The translations under genes were made by a program, and so were the position numbers. Shown one piece after another: positions 16,505 through 23,905 of a stretch of 64,000 bases of DNA. The stretch spans positions 1-64,000 of the forward strand of contig JAOLYB010000002.1 of the NCBI GenBank assembly GCA_028343215.1, written 5' to 3'. The DNA is from Candidatus Nitrosopelagicus sp. Its GTDB lineage: Archaea > Thermoproteota > Nitrososphaeria > Nitrososphaerales > Nitrosopumilaceae. Positions within the stretch are counted from its first letter, which is position 1. Every line of letters starts with the position of its first letter. The notes beneath the pieces were generated by a model, which had not been told where the DNA came from, made no database searches, and saw only the letters and a program-made list of their open reading frames with translations.

Positions 16505-16693
16505 TTAGGTTTTTGTTGTGATAGTCAATCCGCCTGTTAGCACAACTGTTCCGGTTGAAACTTTTTTACCATTTCTGTCTACCATTCCGCTAAGTTCTAA
16601 CTTATCGAATTTGTATGAAATGGCTGCGTGCTTTGCAGTTAGTTTATCAAAAACTTCTGCCAGGAGACTTGCCCATTCTTGTTCTTCTGTCAT
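16505..16693 (-). CDS. Small hypothetical protein, first gene of the NAD(P)-binding operon
   Basis: A 62-residue protein: an amphipathic helix (EQEWASLLAEVFDKLTAK) followed by a beta-rich part ending GTVVLTGGLTITTKT. A TATA-like tttaatatca on the minus strand (16713-16721) is about 26 bases before the ATG, so it starts the operon. The box TAGTGCCCTA is immediately upstream. The Thr/Val-rich plus-strand frame opposite is a shadow. No known family. Confidence 0.7.
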   Translation of the reverse strand: MTEEQEWASLLAEVFDKLTAKHAAISYKFDKLELSGMVDRNGKKVSTGTVVLTGGLTITTKT

Positions 16694-16725
16694 AATGGAC
16701 TTAGAAATGTAATGATATTAAAGCC

Positions 16726-16815
16726 TAGTGCCCTATGGTGAGTCTAGTGCCTAATATTTACCACTAGAAATGAAATAATGATAATACTTACCACTATACA
16801 TACCCTAGTGCATAA
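16726..16815. promoter_or_regulatory. Array of five TAGTG(C/G) boxes in a divergent promoter region
   Basis: Between the divergent operons at 16693 and 16849 there are three forward boxes: TAGTGCCCTA 16726-16735, TAGTGCCTAA 16745-16754 and TAGTGCATAA 16806-16815. Two reverse boxes read TTACCACTAG (16758-16767) and TTACCACTAT (16788-16797). The outer two boxes abut the two TATA elements on their upstream sides, the place where archaeal regulators help or block TFB. This is the densest copy of the island motif. Confidence 0.6.
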
Positions 16816-16848
16816 CCCATAAATACAATAAATTCAAAAATCTGTTTA

Positions 16849-17430
16849 ATGAGCACTACACAATCACTTCCAAGTAAGATCGCATTGATGAAGGGCGGAA
16901 TCGGAGCAGGCCTAATGGGTGGCTTTGCATTATTCTCATCATTCTTTGCAATCGATCAAATGTTAGATATCCCACCAGGAACATTCTACAAAACTATCGG
17001 TATTACAATGGGCGTAGATGAAGGATTAGCAATCGCAATGGGCTTTATGGCTCACATGGGCGTTGCAGCATTGATTGGGGCTATGTACTTTTTGGCTTCA
17101 AACATTTGGAGATTCTTCAGATTGGTAACCGTCCCAAAAGCAATAATTACTGGTGTTTGGACTGGGCTAATTGTTTTCACAATAGCATTCTTGCCAATTC
17201 ACATGTTCGTAATGACTCCAATGATGGAGGTAGAATTGATAATTACTGACGTATCTCAATTTGACTTGGATCAACAACAAGCATTAGCAACTTTGTTGTA
17301 TGAAAGCGACAAAATTTACATAAATGCATTGATTCTTCATGTAATATATGGAGGAATCGCAGGATTCATCGGAGGTTGCATAATGCATGACGACTACAAA
17401 GGAGTGAAAAGGATTGCCGGATTCTGGTAA
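16849..17430 (+). CDS. Four-helix membrane protein, unknown, probably highly expressed
   Basis: A 193-residue integral membrane protein with about four helices (residues 13-38, 58-85, 95-125, 160-185). Small residues are abundant (GGIGAGLMGGFALFSSFF, GGIAGFIGGCIMH), and His residues are found in loops (AHMGV, PIHMF, LHVIYG). A TATA element (cataaatac) about 27 bases upstream gives a leaderless start. Codon choice is richer in GC-ending codons than in neighbours, a sign of strong expression. The family is not recognised. Placement next to the five-box regulatory region suggests that it responds to the same signal as the divergent operon. Confidence 0.8.
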   Translation: MSTTQSLPSKIALMKGGIGAGLMGGFALFSSFFAIDQMLDIPPGTFYKTIGITMGVDEGLAIAMGFMAHMGVAALIGAMYFLASNIWRFFRLVTVPKAIITGVWTGLIVFTIAFLPIHMFVMTPMMEVELIITDVSQFDLDQQQALATLLYESDKIYINALILHVIYGGIAGFIGGCIMHDDYKGVKRIAGFW

Positions 17431-17785
17431 CGATAACGAGAGAAGTCAAAAACTCGAAGGCATGTATAATGCTTTCATGGTAGACGTCTCAAAGTTATTT
17501 CCAAAGACCGATTCAAACCTACTACTCAGTGTAATGGCTTTGGAAAGAAAATTCCCCGATATGATGCCACATGTGCATCTAGAGGTAATCTTCCCAAAGG
17601 GTACAAACGTCGATTTGCCAAAATACGAGATTACTGAAAAGTATCACGTTCAAGCAGCAACTCACCGTTGGGACAAGAATATACTTGTTGTAACTGGAAT
17701 GATGAATGTAAATACTATTGCAGAGATTGCAGACCATAAAACTGTGGAAAAGATAACCGGCACAGCCAACGCAGCCTTTTACTAA
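17414..17785 (+). CDS. Hypothetical soluble protein coupled to the membrane protein
   Basis: A frame of 123 codons with a TTG start overlapping the upstream stop by 17 bases. The ATG at 17462 (MYNAFMVDVSKLF) is an alternative giving 107 residues. The protein is alpha/beta with a conserved-looking core HVHLEVIFPKGTN, YEITEKYHVQAATHRW and ENI-type strand NILVVTGMMNV. Like the preceding gene it has GC-ending codon bias suggesting good expression. No family is recognised. The overlap implies translational coupling and perhaps a complex with the membrane protein. Confidence 0.75.
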   Translation: MPDSGNDNERSQKLEGMYNAFMVDVSKLFPKTDSNLLLSVMALERKFPDMMPHVHLEVIFPKGTNVDLPKYEITEKYHVQAATHRWDKNILVVTGMMNVNTIAEIADHKTVEKITGTANAAFY

Positions 17786-17790
17786 AATCC

Positions 17791-17813
17791 CTTTTTTCTA
17801 TTTATTTTTATTC
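17791..17813 (+). terminator. T-rich terminator of the membrane-protein operon
   Basis: Six bases after the stop there is a 23-base run containing three T tracts (cttttttctatttatttttat). This is a plausible intrinsic archaeal terminator before the promoter of the next gene at 17852. Confidence 0.45.
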
Positions 17814-17851
17814 TCAATTACCATTATATTTGATCATTTTTGGCAAACTTC

Positions 17852-18229
17852 ATGGTTCAAAAAAATGAATTGGATTCTCTAATTAAAAAAATTGGTAAAC
17901 TACACAAAAAGATTCGTTTTGTTGCAATTATTCATAAAAATGGAAAAATATTAAAAACTGAAATGAGAGATGAAGTCCCATCATTACTTAAGACAAAAAA
18001 TGAAGAAAAATTCTGTCAGGATGTAACTGTACGTAGAAAGATGAGAGAAGAATTTGATAAATCTCTGGGTAAAGTAAGATTTGTCAATGTGGAACGTGAA
18101 AATATATCTCAAATAGTTATGTATGCAAAAACAAAATCTTTGTTTGTTACTGTAGAACCTGAAATTTCCATCACTGATAAAACCAAAATTATATCCCAAA
18201 TCAAGAAACTTACTGCCAATTTGAAATGA
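17852..18229 (+). CDS. Roadblock-like small protein (DUF6659-like)
   Basis: A 125-residue alpha/beta protein. A helix (NELDSLIKKIGKLHKKI) is followed by strands RFVAIIHKNGKILKTEMR, a helical middle part with VTVRRKMREEFDKSLGKV, and strands VRFVNVERENISQIVMYAKTK and SLFVTVEP. This order resembles the roadblock/longin-like fold of small regulatory proteins that partner GTPases; DUF6659 in Thaumarchaeota has this look. Function unknown. The ATG at 17852 is chosen over a TTG at 17840 because a TATA element (ttatattt) lies 25 bases before it. An ATGA overlap couples it to the next gene. Confidence 0.68.
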   Translation: MVQKNELDSLIKKIGKLHKKIRFVAIIHKNGKILKTEMRDEVPSLLKTKNEEKFCQDVTVRRKMREEFDKSLGKVRFVNVERENISQIVMYAKTKSLFVTVEPEISITDKTKIISQIKKLTANLK

Positions 18230-18498
18230 AAATTTTAATTGATGAAATGGATGATGGTATGGATGAACGTCTAATTCAGCTTGGATATGATGCGTATAGT
18301 GTAAAAAAACTCCGAGTTGAGGGTAAGAAGCTTCATACTGATTATTCAGTTATTAATTATGCAAAAGAAAATGGAATGATTTTGATTACTCGAGATACTG
18401 AAAGTGGTCAAGCATGTGAAGAAAATGGCTTGCCTTGTATACTGTTGGACAATAATGAAATTTTTAAAATTGTTACTGAAAAACTGAAAAATTTCTAA
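18226..18498 (+). CDS. DUF5615/Mut7-C-like PIN-fold protein
   Basis: A 90-residue protein with the minimal DUF5615 pattern. It has ILIDEM near the N-terminus, VINYAKENGMILITRD at about 41-56 and a C-terminal ILLDN strand, which give acidic residues D6, E7, D56 and D72 that could bind metal. PIN-like domains of this family are suspected RNases and often pair with antitoxins. Here it overlaps the roadblock-like gene by ATGA and no antitoxin is evident, so a toxin role is unsupported. Nuclease function is inference. Confidence 0.7.
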   Translation: MKILIDEMDDGMDERLIQLGYDAYSVKKLRVEGKKLHTDYSVINYAKENGMILITRDTESGQACEENGLPCILLDNNEIFKIVTEKLKNF

Positions 18499-18532
18499 CT
18501 AAACTATTATTCGACCTCTTTGGACTGAATAT

Positions 18533-18787
18533 ATGAAAACTTGTGACAGTCGTGGCACCTCCTACATGAATGGAAATTCATATGAAGATTGTAAAAAAAT
18601 AGCCGAAGATATTAACACAAAATTAAAGCCGGTCATAACTGATAATGACTCTATGTCTTGGACACAATTATCTGAGGAAGTGGATCATGATGAACTTGTA
18701 TACAAATTAGTTCTGAAATATTTACGTCGAGATGGATTTGATATTGGAAATAGTGATAATCCTCAAATCACTGTAAAGTCTAACTAA
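18533..18787 (+). CDS. Hypothetical small acidic protein
   Basis: An 84-residue protein of alpha/beta character. A polar N-terminus with two Cys (MKTCDSRGTSY, YEDCKK) leads to a helix (IAEDINTKLKPVI) and DHDELVYKLVLKYLRRDGFDI, which could be a small helical bundle. It starts 34 bases after the PIN-like gene and ends in an 8-base convergent overlap with the membrane-protein gene on the minus strand. No family is recognised. Confidence 0.65.
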   Translation: MKTCDSRGTSYMNGNSYEDCKKIAEDINTKLKPVITDNDSMSWTQLSEEVDHDELVYKLVLKYLRRDGFDIGNSDNPQITVKSN

Positions 18788-19592
18788 TATTATTTTGAGA
18801 TTTCAGTATTCTTCTAGATATGATAAATGGCGTCAAAATTAATACTGGCACTGTGATTACAATGAATAGAGTTTGTAGTTCTGTAATTGCAATTGTAAAT
18901 GTAACGGCACTTGTTGCGCCGATAAATAATGATAAAAATGATCCAACGCATGTGGGACATGCTATGAATAATCCGGTTGCTGCACCTATGCTTCCCAGAC
19001 CTCCTGTCTTTTTTGCAATTGAAATTGCATTAACTGCTAATGCGGTATTTACTGCAACAAGATATGATACTATAATCTGTAATAATAGATTAATTGGAAC
19101 GATGTTTATGCCAACATGTTCTGTTAGATATGCGACAAATTTTGGCATATATCCTGGAGGTCCACAACATGGTGTTACATGTGCTGAAGGGACATCTGCT
19201 CCATAATGATATGAAAATACAACTTCTGGTTGATATACCAAAATTCCTGAAGTCATTGAAAAAAACACCCCGTAAATGATGAATGTCACGATGAATGTTT
19301 TTTTGGCTTTACTTCCAAGTGTATTATTACAAATCATGGATAATGCTGTTGTATTTCCTGTTGCTGCAATTCTTTTTTGAAATTTGCGAAGCCCTACTCC
19401 AATCATTCCAACCGAAATTGCAAATAGTACATAAAATGCTACTCCTAATCTTTGAATTGATTGAACTGCATCTGGTGTAATTTCTTGATATTCAAATCTA
19501 ACATAGATCAAAAATAAAATTCCAATCGAGATGAATCCTAAAATGATTAATTTTTTATCATTTTGACCACCTTTGGTAGTCTCTGTTTTCAT
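18780..19592 (-). CDS. Seven-helix membrane protein with conserved Cys motifs, unknown
   Basis: A 270-residue polytopic membrane protein with six to seven helices. Two Cys motifs stand out: HVTPCCGPPGY near residues 137-147, probably outside, and ACPTCVGSF near 208-216, inside a helix end. Paired Cys and His like these suggest thiol redox chemistry or copper/heme handling, but no family is certain. A TATA region at 19613-19622 lies about 26-30 bases before the ATG and is shared with the divergent nuclease-like gene. Confidence 0.8.
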   Translation of the reverse strand: MKTETTKGGQNDKKLIILGFISIGILFLIYVRFEYQEITPDAVQSIQRLGVAFYVLFAISVGMIGVGLRKFQKRIAATGNTTALSMICNNTLGSKAKKTFIVTFIIYGVFFSMTSGILVYQPEVVFSYHYGADVPSAHVTPCCGPPGYMPKFVAYLTEHVGINIVPINLLLQIIVSYLVAVNTALAVNAISIAKKTGGLGSIGAATGLFIACPTCVGSFLSLFIGATSAVTFTIAITELQTLFIVITVPVLILTPFIISRRILKSQNNIS

Positions 19593-19612
19593 GTGGGATC
19601 TCTTACAAATTC

Positions 19613-19628
19613 AAATATATTTTTAACA
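19613..19628. promoter_or_regulatory. Shared AT-rich core of a divergent promoter
   Basis: aaatatatttttaaca lies midway between the minus ATG at 19592 and the plus ATG at 19653. The midpoint 19622 is about 30 bases from both. Two partly overlapping TATA elements or one shared element could serve both leaderless genes. Confidence 0.5.
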
Positions 19629-19652
19629 TATGTTCTGCAAGTAAATCTGAGA

Positions 19653-20084
19653 ATGGAAATTAATGAAGTTCAAGATCCAGATTATGAAGTAGTCACAATC
19701 AGTAATTTAGGTTTTGTAGATCCCTACGGTAACGAAGGTCTAGTGATCTTACATTCTGACGATAAACGAGAGTTTCACATGCGTGCATTTTCTGGTGAGG
19801 TATCTAGACATATCGCAAGCTTTCTTGACGGTGATCACGATACTGTTCCAACAATTTACAAAATGCTTGAAGACATTTGTGAAGCGAATGAGCTATTATT
19901 AGTTAAAGTCAAAATTTATGAAAGCGGGGATGCCTTACGTGCGAATCTCTATTTGACTGGAAAAAAGGACCTTGTTCTACGAAATTACCGTGCATCTGAT
20001 GCTGTTGCACTGGCAGTATATTATCAAATTCCTATTCTAGTAAGAACTAATATGCTCAAAAGTCCAATCGAAGAGACTACGTAA
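19653..20084 (+). CDS. Bifunctional nuclease family protein (DUF151)
   Basis: A 143-residue protein of the DUF151 fold. The signature RASDAVALAVYYQIPILV near 116-133 is the family's RPSDAIALA-type helix, preceded by strands (RANLYLTGKKDLVLRNY). Bacterial and plant members have DNase and RNase activity in vitro, but the cellular role is unclear. The start used is the ATG at 19653; 30 extra upstream codons in frame would include the divergent gene's promoter and lack conservation. The 3' end overlaps purP by 8 bases in a convergent arrangement. Confidence 0.85.
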   Translation: MEINEVQDPDYEVVTISNLGFVDPYGNEGLVILHSDDKREFHMRAFSGEVSRHIASFLDGDHDTVPTIYKMLEDICEANELLLVKVKIYESGDALRANLYLTGKKDLVLRNYRASDAVALAVYYQIPILVRTNMLKSPIEETT

Positions 20085-21168
20085 CAATTTCTTTAATTTT
20101 ATCTTCTTCTATTGCTCGTTTAATTTCCATTGCTATACGTCGACCAATTCCAAATGTTGTTCCATATTGATATTTAGTATATGGACTAGTTGTTGCAACA
20201 ATTGGGTTACCTGGTACTCGAAGTGATACATCGTATACAATCATCTCCAAATCTTTTGTGATAACACTTTGAAGTGAAAATGGACCAATAATCCCTGGGG
20301 CATATTCTTTCTTCACTGCTCTGACAAATTTATCTCCCATTTTGAAGACTTTTTCTAACAATGATTCTCTAATGCTTGCCGGTGTATGTCCAACTTCGAT
20401 GTTTTGTAATGGTATGTCCATTTCCAATTGTTGTTTTGCAGGAAGTGCATTGTAATCATGGATATTGGTTTGCAATCTTCTTTCTATGCCTATGAAGTCT
20501 ACTTGATCAGAAATTGGTGTATGAAAGAAATTAAAGTTCAGATACGTCCCAATGGCCAATTCCTCGATACTTGCTTTTTCTAAATCCTTTCTAGCAATCA
20601 ATCCCTTCTTGATTTTTTCTTCAGATTTTTCTTTATAGTCTGCATATGATGTAACTGTGAAAAAAGCACGTTCCAATTTCCTATCTTTCTCCATGACTTT
20701 AACAATTGCAGGTTTATTGATGGACTTTGGATTCTCAAAAATCTTTGGATATTTGACACCTGCTTTTTTTAATAAATAATATTGATTTCGTTTATTTTCT
20801 CTTTCTTCCGCTTGGAAGAGCTTTCTATTTCCAAAGATTGGAACTTTTAATTTATTTTCTAATATATCATATCCAAGATATGCTGTAAGTGAACGATGTG
20901 GAACAATAATTGTGTTATTTTCTCTCATTATTTTTTGATTTGCTGGACTTGCCATGTCTTTGAATTTTTTAACAATTTTTATTTCATCTGCAATTCGATT
21001 AAATCTTTGATAAGGTACCTCTCTTCCTTTTTGACAATAAACCACTGTTTCAAAGTCTTCATCTTTTGCACCATCCATTATTTCTAATGCTGAATGACTT
21101 CCTAAAACTCCAATTTTTGGATCTGTGTACTCTGATGCAATCTTTTGCATCTCAGATCTTTTAATCAT
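20077..21168 (-). CDS. purP: PurP: formate-dependent AICAR formyl ligase (FAICAR synthetase)
   Basis: A 363-residue ATP-grasp enzyme. Archaeal PurP makes FAICAR from AICAR, formate and ATP, replacing the folate-dependent step of PurH. Landmarks: VLGSHSALEIMDGAKDE near 19-35, PHRSLTAYLGYD, FGNRKLFQAEEREN, the ATP-grasp strand INKPAIVKVMEK, and C-terminal VYDVSLRVPGNPI. The gene stands about 15 kb from the main pur cluster. A TATA element (tttaatttta on the minus strand) sits about 27 bases upstream of the ATG. Use of PurP fits an archaeon of this type. Confidence 0.93.
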   Translation of the reverse strand: MIKRSEMQKIASEYTDPKIGVLGSHSALEIMDGAKDEDFETVVYCQKGREVPYQRFNRIADEIKIVKKFKDMASPANQKIMRENNTIIVPHRSLTAYLGYDILENKLKVPIFGNRKLFQAEERENKRNQYYLLKKAGVKYPKIFENPKSINKPAIVKVMEKDRKLERAFFTVTSYADYKEKSEEKIKKGLIARKDLEKASIEELAIGTYLNFNFFHTPISDQVDFIGIERRLQTNIHDYNALPAKQQLEMDIPLQNIEVGHTPASIRESLLEKVFKMGDKFVRAVKKEYAPGIIGPFSLQSVITKDLEMIVYDVSLRVPGNPIVATTSPYTKYQYGTTFGIGRRIAMEIKRAIEEDKIKEIVT

Positions 21169-21242
21169 AATGCACTGAATAATATTGTAAAATTAAATGC
21201 TTCCTCTAGAAGAGTTTTCTACTTGTATTTTTTAATTATTTT

Positions 21243-21362
21243 ATGAGCGTTGAAATGGTTCTAGTCGGAATGATTCTCTTTGGTGGAATGATTGCAGCTG
21301 GTGTCAAAGTCTGGTTAAACAGACGAAAAGAATCTGAGCAATTAGATGAACCTCAAGCGTAA
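21243..21362 (+). CDS. 39-residue single-helix membrane protein
   Basis: A short frame encoding MSVEMVLVGMILFGGMIAAG, then VKVWLNRRKESEQLDEPQA. It is one membrane helix with a basic then acidic cytosolic tail. A T/A-rich element (ttttttaattattt) is just upstream. It sits between divergent purP and ubiX. Such one-helix proteins often stabilise larger membrane complexes. Partner unknown. Confidence 0.6.
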   Translation: MSVEMVLVGMILFGGMIAAGVKVWLNRRKESEQLDEPQA

Positions 21363-21408
21363 ATTCTCATATTCAGTTATATTTTGTAAAATCTGATTCA
21401 ACAAGTAC

Positions 21409-21966
21409 ATGAAACTTGTAATTGGAATCACTGGAAGTACCGGAGTAATCTATGGTATTCGTTTACTAGAGGTTCTAAAAGAAAAAGGAATTGAAACAAA
21501 TCTTGTAATGTCTGAATGGGCAAAAAAATGTGTTCCAATGGAGACGAAACATGACATCGCATATGTCGAATCTCTTGCTACTGAGGTTACTGATGAAAAA
21601 AATATGGCTGCAAATGTTTCAAGTGGAACTCACAAAACTGATGGAATGGTTGTTATTCCTTGCACCATGAAAACATTATCAAGTGTTGCAAATGGTTATG
21701 ATGAAACTCTAGTTGCACGTGCAGCCGGGGTGACCATGAAAGAAGCTAGAAAATTAATTCTAGTTGCAAGAGAAACTCCTCTAACTGCTATAAACCTTGA
21801 AAATATGTTAAAACTAGCTAGACTTGGAGTTGTAATTTTACCTCCTGTTACTGAATTTTATACAAATCCTACATCAATTGATGCAATGATTGACCACATT
21901 GTTGGAAAATGTCTTGATCAATTTGACATTGACCATGATTTGTTTACCCGTTGGGGTAGTAAATAG
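21409..21966 (+). CDS. ubiX: UbiX-type flavin prenyltransferase
   Basis: A 185-residue flavoprotein of the UbiX/Pad1 family. It joins dimethylallyl phosphate to FMN to make the prenylated flavin cofactor of UbiD-type decarboxylases. Landmarks: the N-terminal phosphate loop GITGSTGVIYGIRLLEVL, VIPCTMKTLSSVANG near 83-97, and VARETPLTAINLENMLKL, followed by a C-terminal hydrophobic strand with TP-type binding residues. Length is typical. A TATA-like ttatatttt lies about 26 bases before the ATG. The partner ubiD gene is not in this window; it could serve quinone or aromatic metabolism. Confidence 0.95.
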   Translation: MKLVIGITGSTGVIYGIRLLEVLKEKGIETNLVMSEWAKKCVPMETKHDIAYVESLATEVTDEKNMAANVSSGTHKTDGMVVIPCTMKTLSSVANGYDETLVARAAGVTMKEARKLILVARETPLTAINLENMLKLARLGVVILPPVTEFYTNPTSIDAMIDHIVGKCLDQFDIDHDLFTRWGSK

Positions 21967-22003
21967 CCCAAAAAAATTTACACTAGTTTTATTTTGAGAA
22001 TTC

Positions 22004-22423
22004 ATGTTAAAGATATATTTTGAACAAGAAATTAACGCGGATATTGAAAAGGCGTTTGATATAATTACAAATTTTGAGAATTTCCAAAAATTATTTCCCG
22101 AATTCTATCCTTCAATTTTAATAAAATCTGTACGAGATGAAAGCTCACTTGTAGCCGAACATCTTAAACTTCATGATACTGAATTTATCATAATGTCTAA
22201 ACATTTCACATCAAAACCCCATTCACACGAAATGCGCGTTATTGGGGGGGACATCAAAGGAAGTAATATTAATGAAATTTTTAGTTTTGATAATGGTAAA
22301 ACCGTACTCAAAGTCAATGCTGAATTGGATGTGAAATCATCTAGATTCTCTAAGAAAAATCCGTATGAAGAATCTTTGAAAAGTTTGTATGATGTGATGA
22401 TAAAGGAAATTGAAAAGTCTTAG
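22004..22423 (+). CDS. SRPBCC-family protein (COQ10/START-like)
   Basis: A 139-residue protein with the Coq10/START pattern. FEQEINADIEKAFDIITNFE leads into helix and strands, and a final long helix PYEESLKSLYDVMIKEIEK closes the cavity. Such proteins bind isoprenoid quinones or other lipids. Being next to ubiX raises the possibility of a quinone link, but this is inference. A run of seven G at 22245 is intact in frame. The TATA element (gttttattttg) is about 22 bases upstream. The 3' end overlaps tatA convergently by 4 bases. Confidence 0.78.
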   Translation: MLKIYFEQEINADIEKAFDIITNFENFQKLFPEFYPSILIKSVRDESSLVAEHLKLHDTEFIIMSKHFTSKPHSHEMRVIGGDIKGSNINEIFSFDNGKTVLKVNAELDVKSSRFSKKNPYEESLKSLYDVMIKEIEKS

Positions 22424-22617
22424 TCTTTACTTTCTTTGATGTCTTTTAGTTCTTTGTCTGCTTCAATTTCTCCTTTCTTATATTCCCCTTTTGCTTTACC
22501 AAATGTTTTTGCTAGTTCTGGAATTTTCTTTGCTCCAAATAGTAAAACACCTGCAGCGACAATTACAATTATCCATTCACTTCCTCCGGGTATGAAATTG
22601 AATAGGCTCTCAATCAT
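22420..22617 (-). CDS. tatA: TatA/TatE twin-arginine translocase subunit
   Basis: A 65-residue protein. A membrane helix (about 13-29) is followed by the hinge motif FGAKKIPELAKTFGKAKGEY, the amphipathic helix that defines TatA, then an acidic tail. TatA polymerises to form the pore through which folded Tat substrates cross the membrane. The tatC gene lies about 1.3 kb away on the same strand, with a nuclease-like gene between. No TatB is evident, as expected in archaea. Confidence 0.93.
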   Translation of the reverse strand: MIESLFNFIPGGSEWIIVIVAAGVLLFGAKKIPELAKTFGKAKGEYKKGEIEADKELKDIKESKD

Positions 22618-22723
22618 ATTTCTTCTAGTGATAAATTCTCATTTAAGTCTAATGGGTCAGCTACAAAAGCACCGATTAACCAAAAAAAGTCTACAAAACA
22701 AAATCATGCCTAAAAATGAGTAG

Positions 22724-23800
22724 TTAAGAAATTCTTTGACCTTCAAAAGTTATTTCATCAAACATAGACTTGGATTTTTTTTCATATCTTATTCCATAAG
22801 TATTTTGTAGAACTGATTCTAGTCTATTTCTATATTCTCTACAAGTTATATGAAATTCATCTCGTCTTTTGATTTTATCAGTAAATTTTTTGTGTTTTTT
22901 TGCAAATGATTCTATTTCTGCCATATTCATAAGTAAACTAAAATCTAATGTTAGCTTCCATGCAAATACTTGATTTTTATCACTAATCTGTTCAAATTTC
23001 TTATTGATAATTCGGACTTCTGATGAAGCCAATCTTGAATTAATATCTTCAATAAAATTAGTGACATCAAAAGATTTTCCTACATAACTATCTGGTGGAA
23101 TTGTATAGCATGAAAATTTGAGCATAAAATCATAATCTCCTTCATGTTTTTCTTTTGGTCCTTCAAATATTTCGAGATGTTGTAGAATATAGCTACGAAA
23201 ATCATCCGTATTACCTAGCTCTGTCATTTTATTTTGTAAATGTTCAATAAATGACCCATCCCACAGGAATGAGTTTTGTTTTTGTAACGATTCATGTATT
23301 CCTCTATTTCTACCATCATCTTTTGCAGTCATCGCTAATATGCCAATAACATTTTTTGATGTACGTTTACGATAATCTTCTAACTGTCCTTTTAGCGTAT
23401 ACATTATTTTCTCTGACATTTTCAGAGTTTGCAAATCTTTACACTCTACAAAAATCTCATTATTTGGATCAGTTGCTAATACATCAATCTCAAAATGGTC
23501 TCCTGTGCTATCATTAAATACAAATCGTTCTTCACGTTTTGTTGTAAATCCTGCATATTTCATAATATGTGCAACTGTTGCTTCTAACCATTCGCCACTT
23601 TTTTGTTGATCACCTATATGTGAACCGCCGGATTGGGCTATTTCATTTTTCGACACTGATGATAATCTATATTCTTCTTTTACGATTTCTGCATTTTCTT
23701 GAATTACTGAAACTGTTTGCTGTACGATTTTTTCTCCACACCCTCTACAAAAATTATCTTTATCATCTGATTTTTTTCCACATCCGCCACAAAATGCCAT
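22724..23800 (-). CDS. Zinc-ribbon protein with PD-(D/E)xK nuclease-like domain
   Basis: A 358-residue protein. The N-terminal zinc ribbon has C4, C7, C18 and C21. Residues 65-175 carry a PD-(D/E)xK core: E70/E73 in GEWLEATVAHI, then D106 and E119-x-K121 (EIDVLATD then IFVECKD). This is the restriction-endonuclease fold used by Mrr-like and repair nucleases. The C-terminal 180 residues (to 358) form an unknown alpha/beta region. No methylase or helicase is adjacent, so classic restriction is unlikely. It lies between tatA and tatC on the same strand. Confidence 0.78.
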   Translation of the reverse strand: MAFCGGCGKKSDDKDNFCRGCGEKIVQQTVSVIQENAEIVKEEYRLSSVSKNEIAQSGGSHIGDQQKSGEWLEATVAHIMKYAGFTTKREERFVFNDSTGDHFEIDVLATDPNNEIFVECKDLQTLKMSEKIMYTLKGQLEDYRKRTSKNVIGILAMTAKDDGRNRGIHESLQKQNSFLWDGSFIEHLQNKMTELGNTDDFRSYILQHLEIFEGPKEKHEGDYDFMLKFSCYTIPPDSYVGKSFDVTNFIEDINSRLASSEVRIINKKFEQISDKNQVFAWKLTLDFSLLMNMAEIESFAKKHKKFTDKIKRRDEFHITCREYRNRLESVLQNTYGIRYEKKSKSMFDEITFEGQRIS

Positions 23801-23905
23801 AGATCCAAAATTATACTATGTGATTTAAGAATGATCTTGTGAGCCTGAATAGATTCTTGTAGAAATCTTCAAAATAACGAAATTAACAAATGGTTAAGTA
23901 TGCTA

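Noticed and set aside
18226-18498. Toxin-antitoxin pair
   Set aside because: The upstream partner looks like a roadblock-fold protein and not an antitoxin, and no second small partner is present.
22245-22251. Run of seven G as a possible frameshift in the SRPBCC gene
   Set aside because: The frame continues without interruption through a normal C-terminal helix.
22724-23800. Restriction-modification system
   Set aside because: Only one nuclease-like gene; no methylase, specificity subunit or helicase is adjacent.
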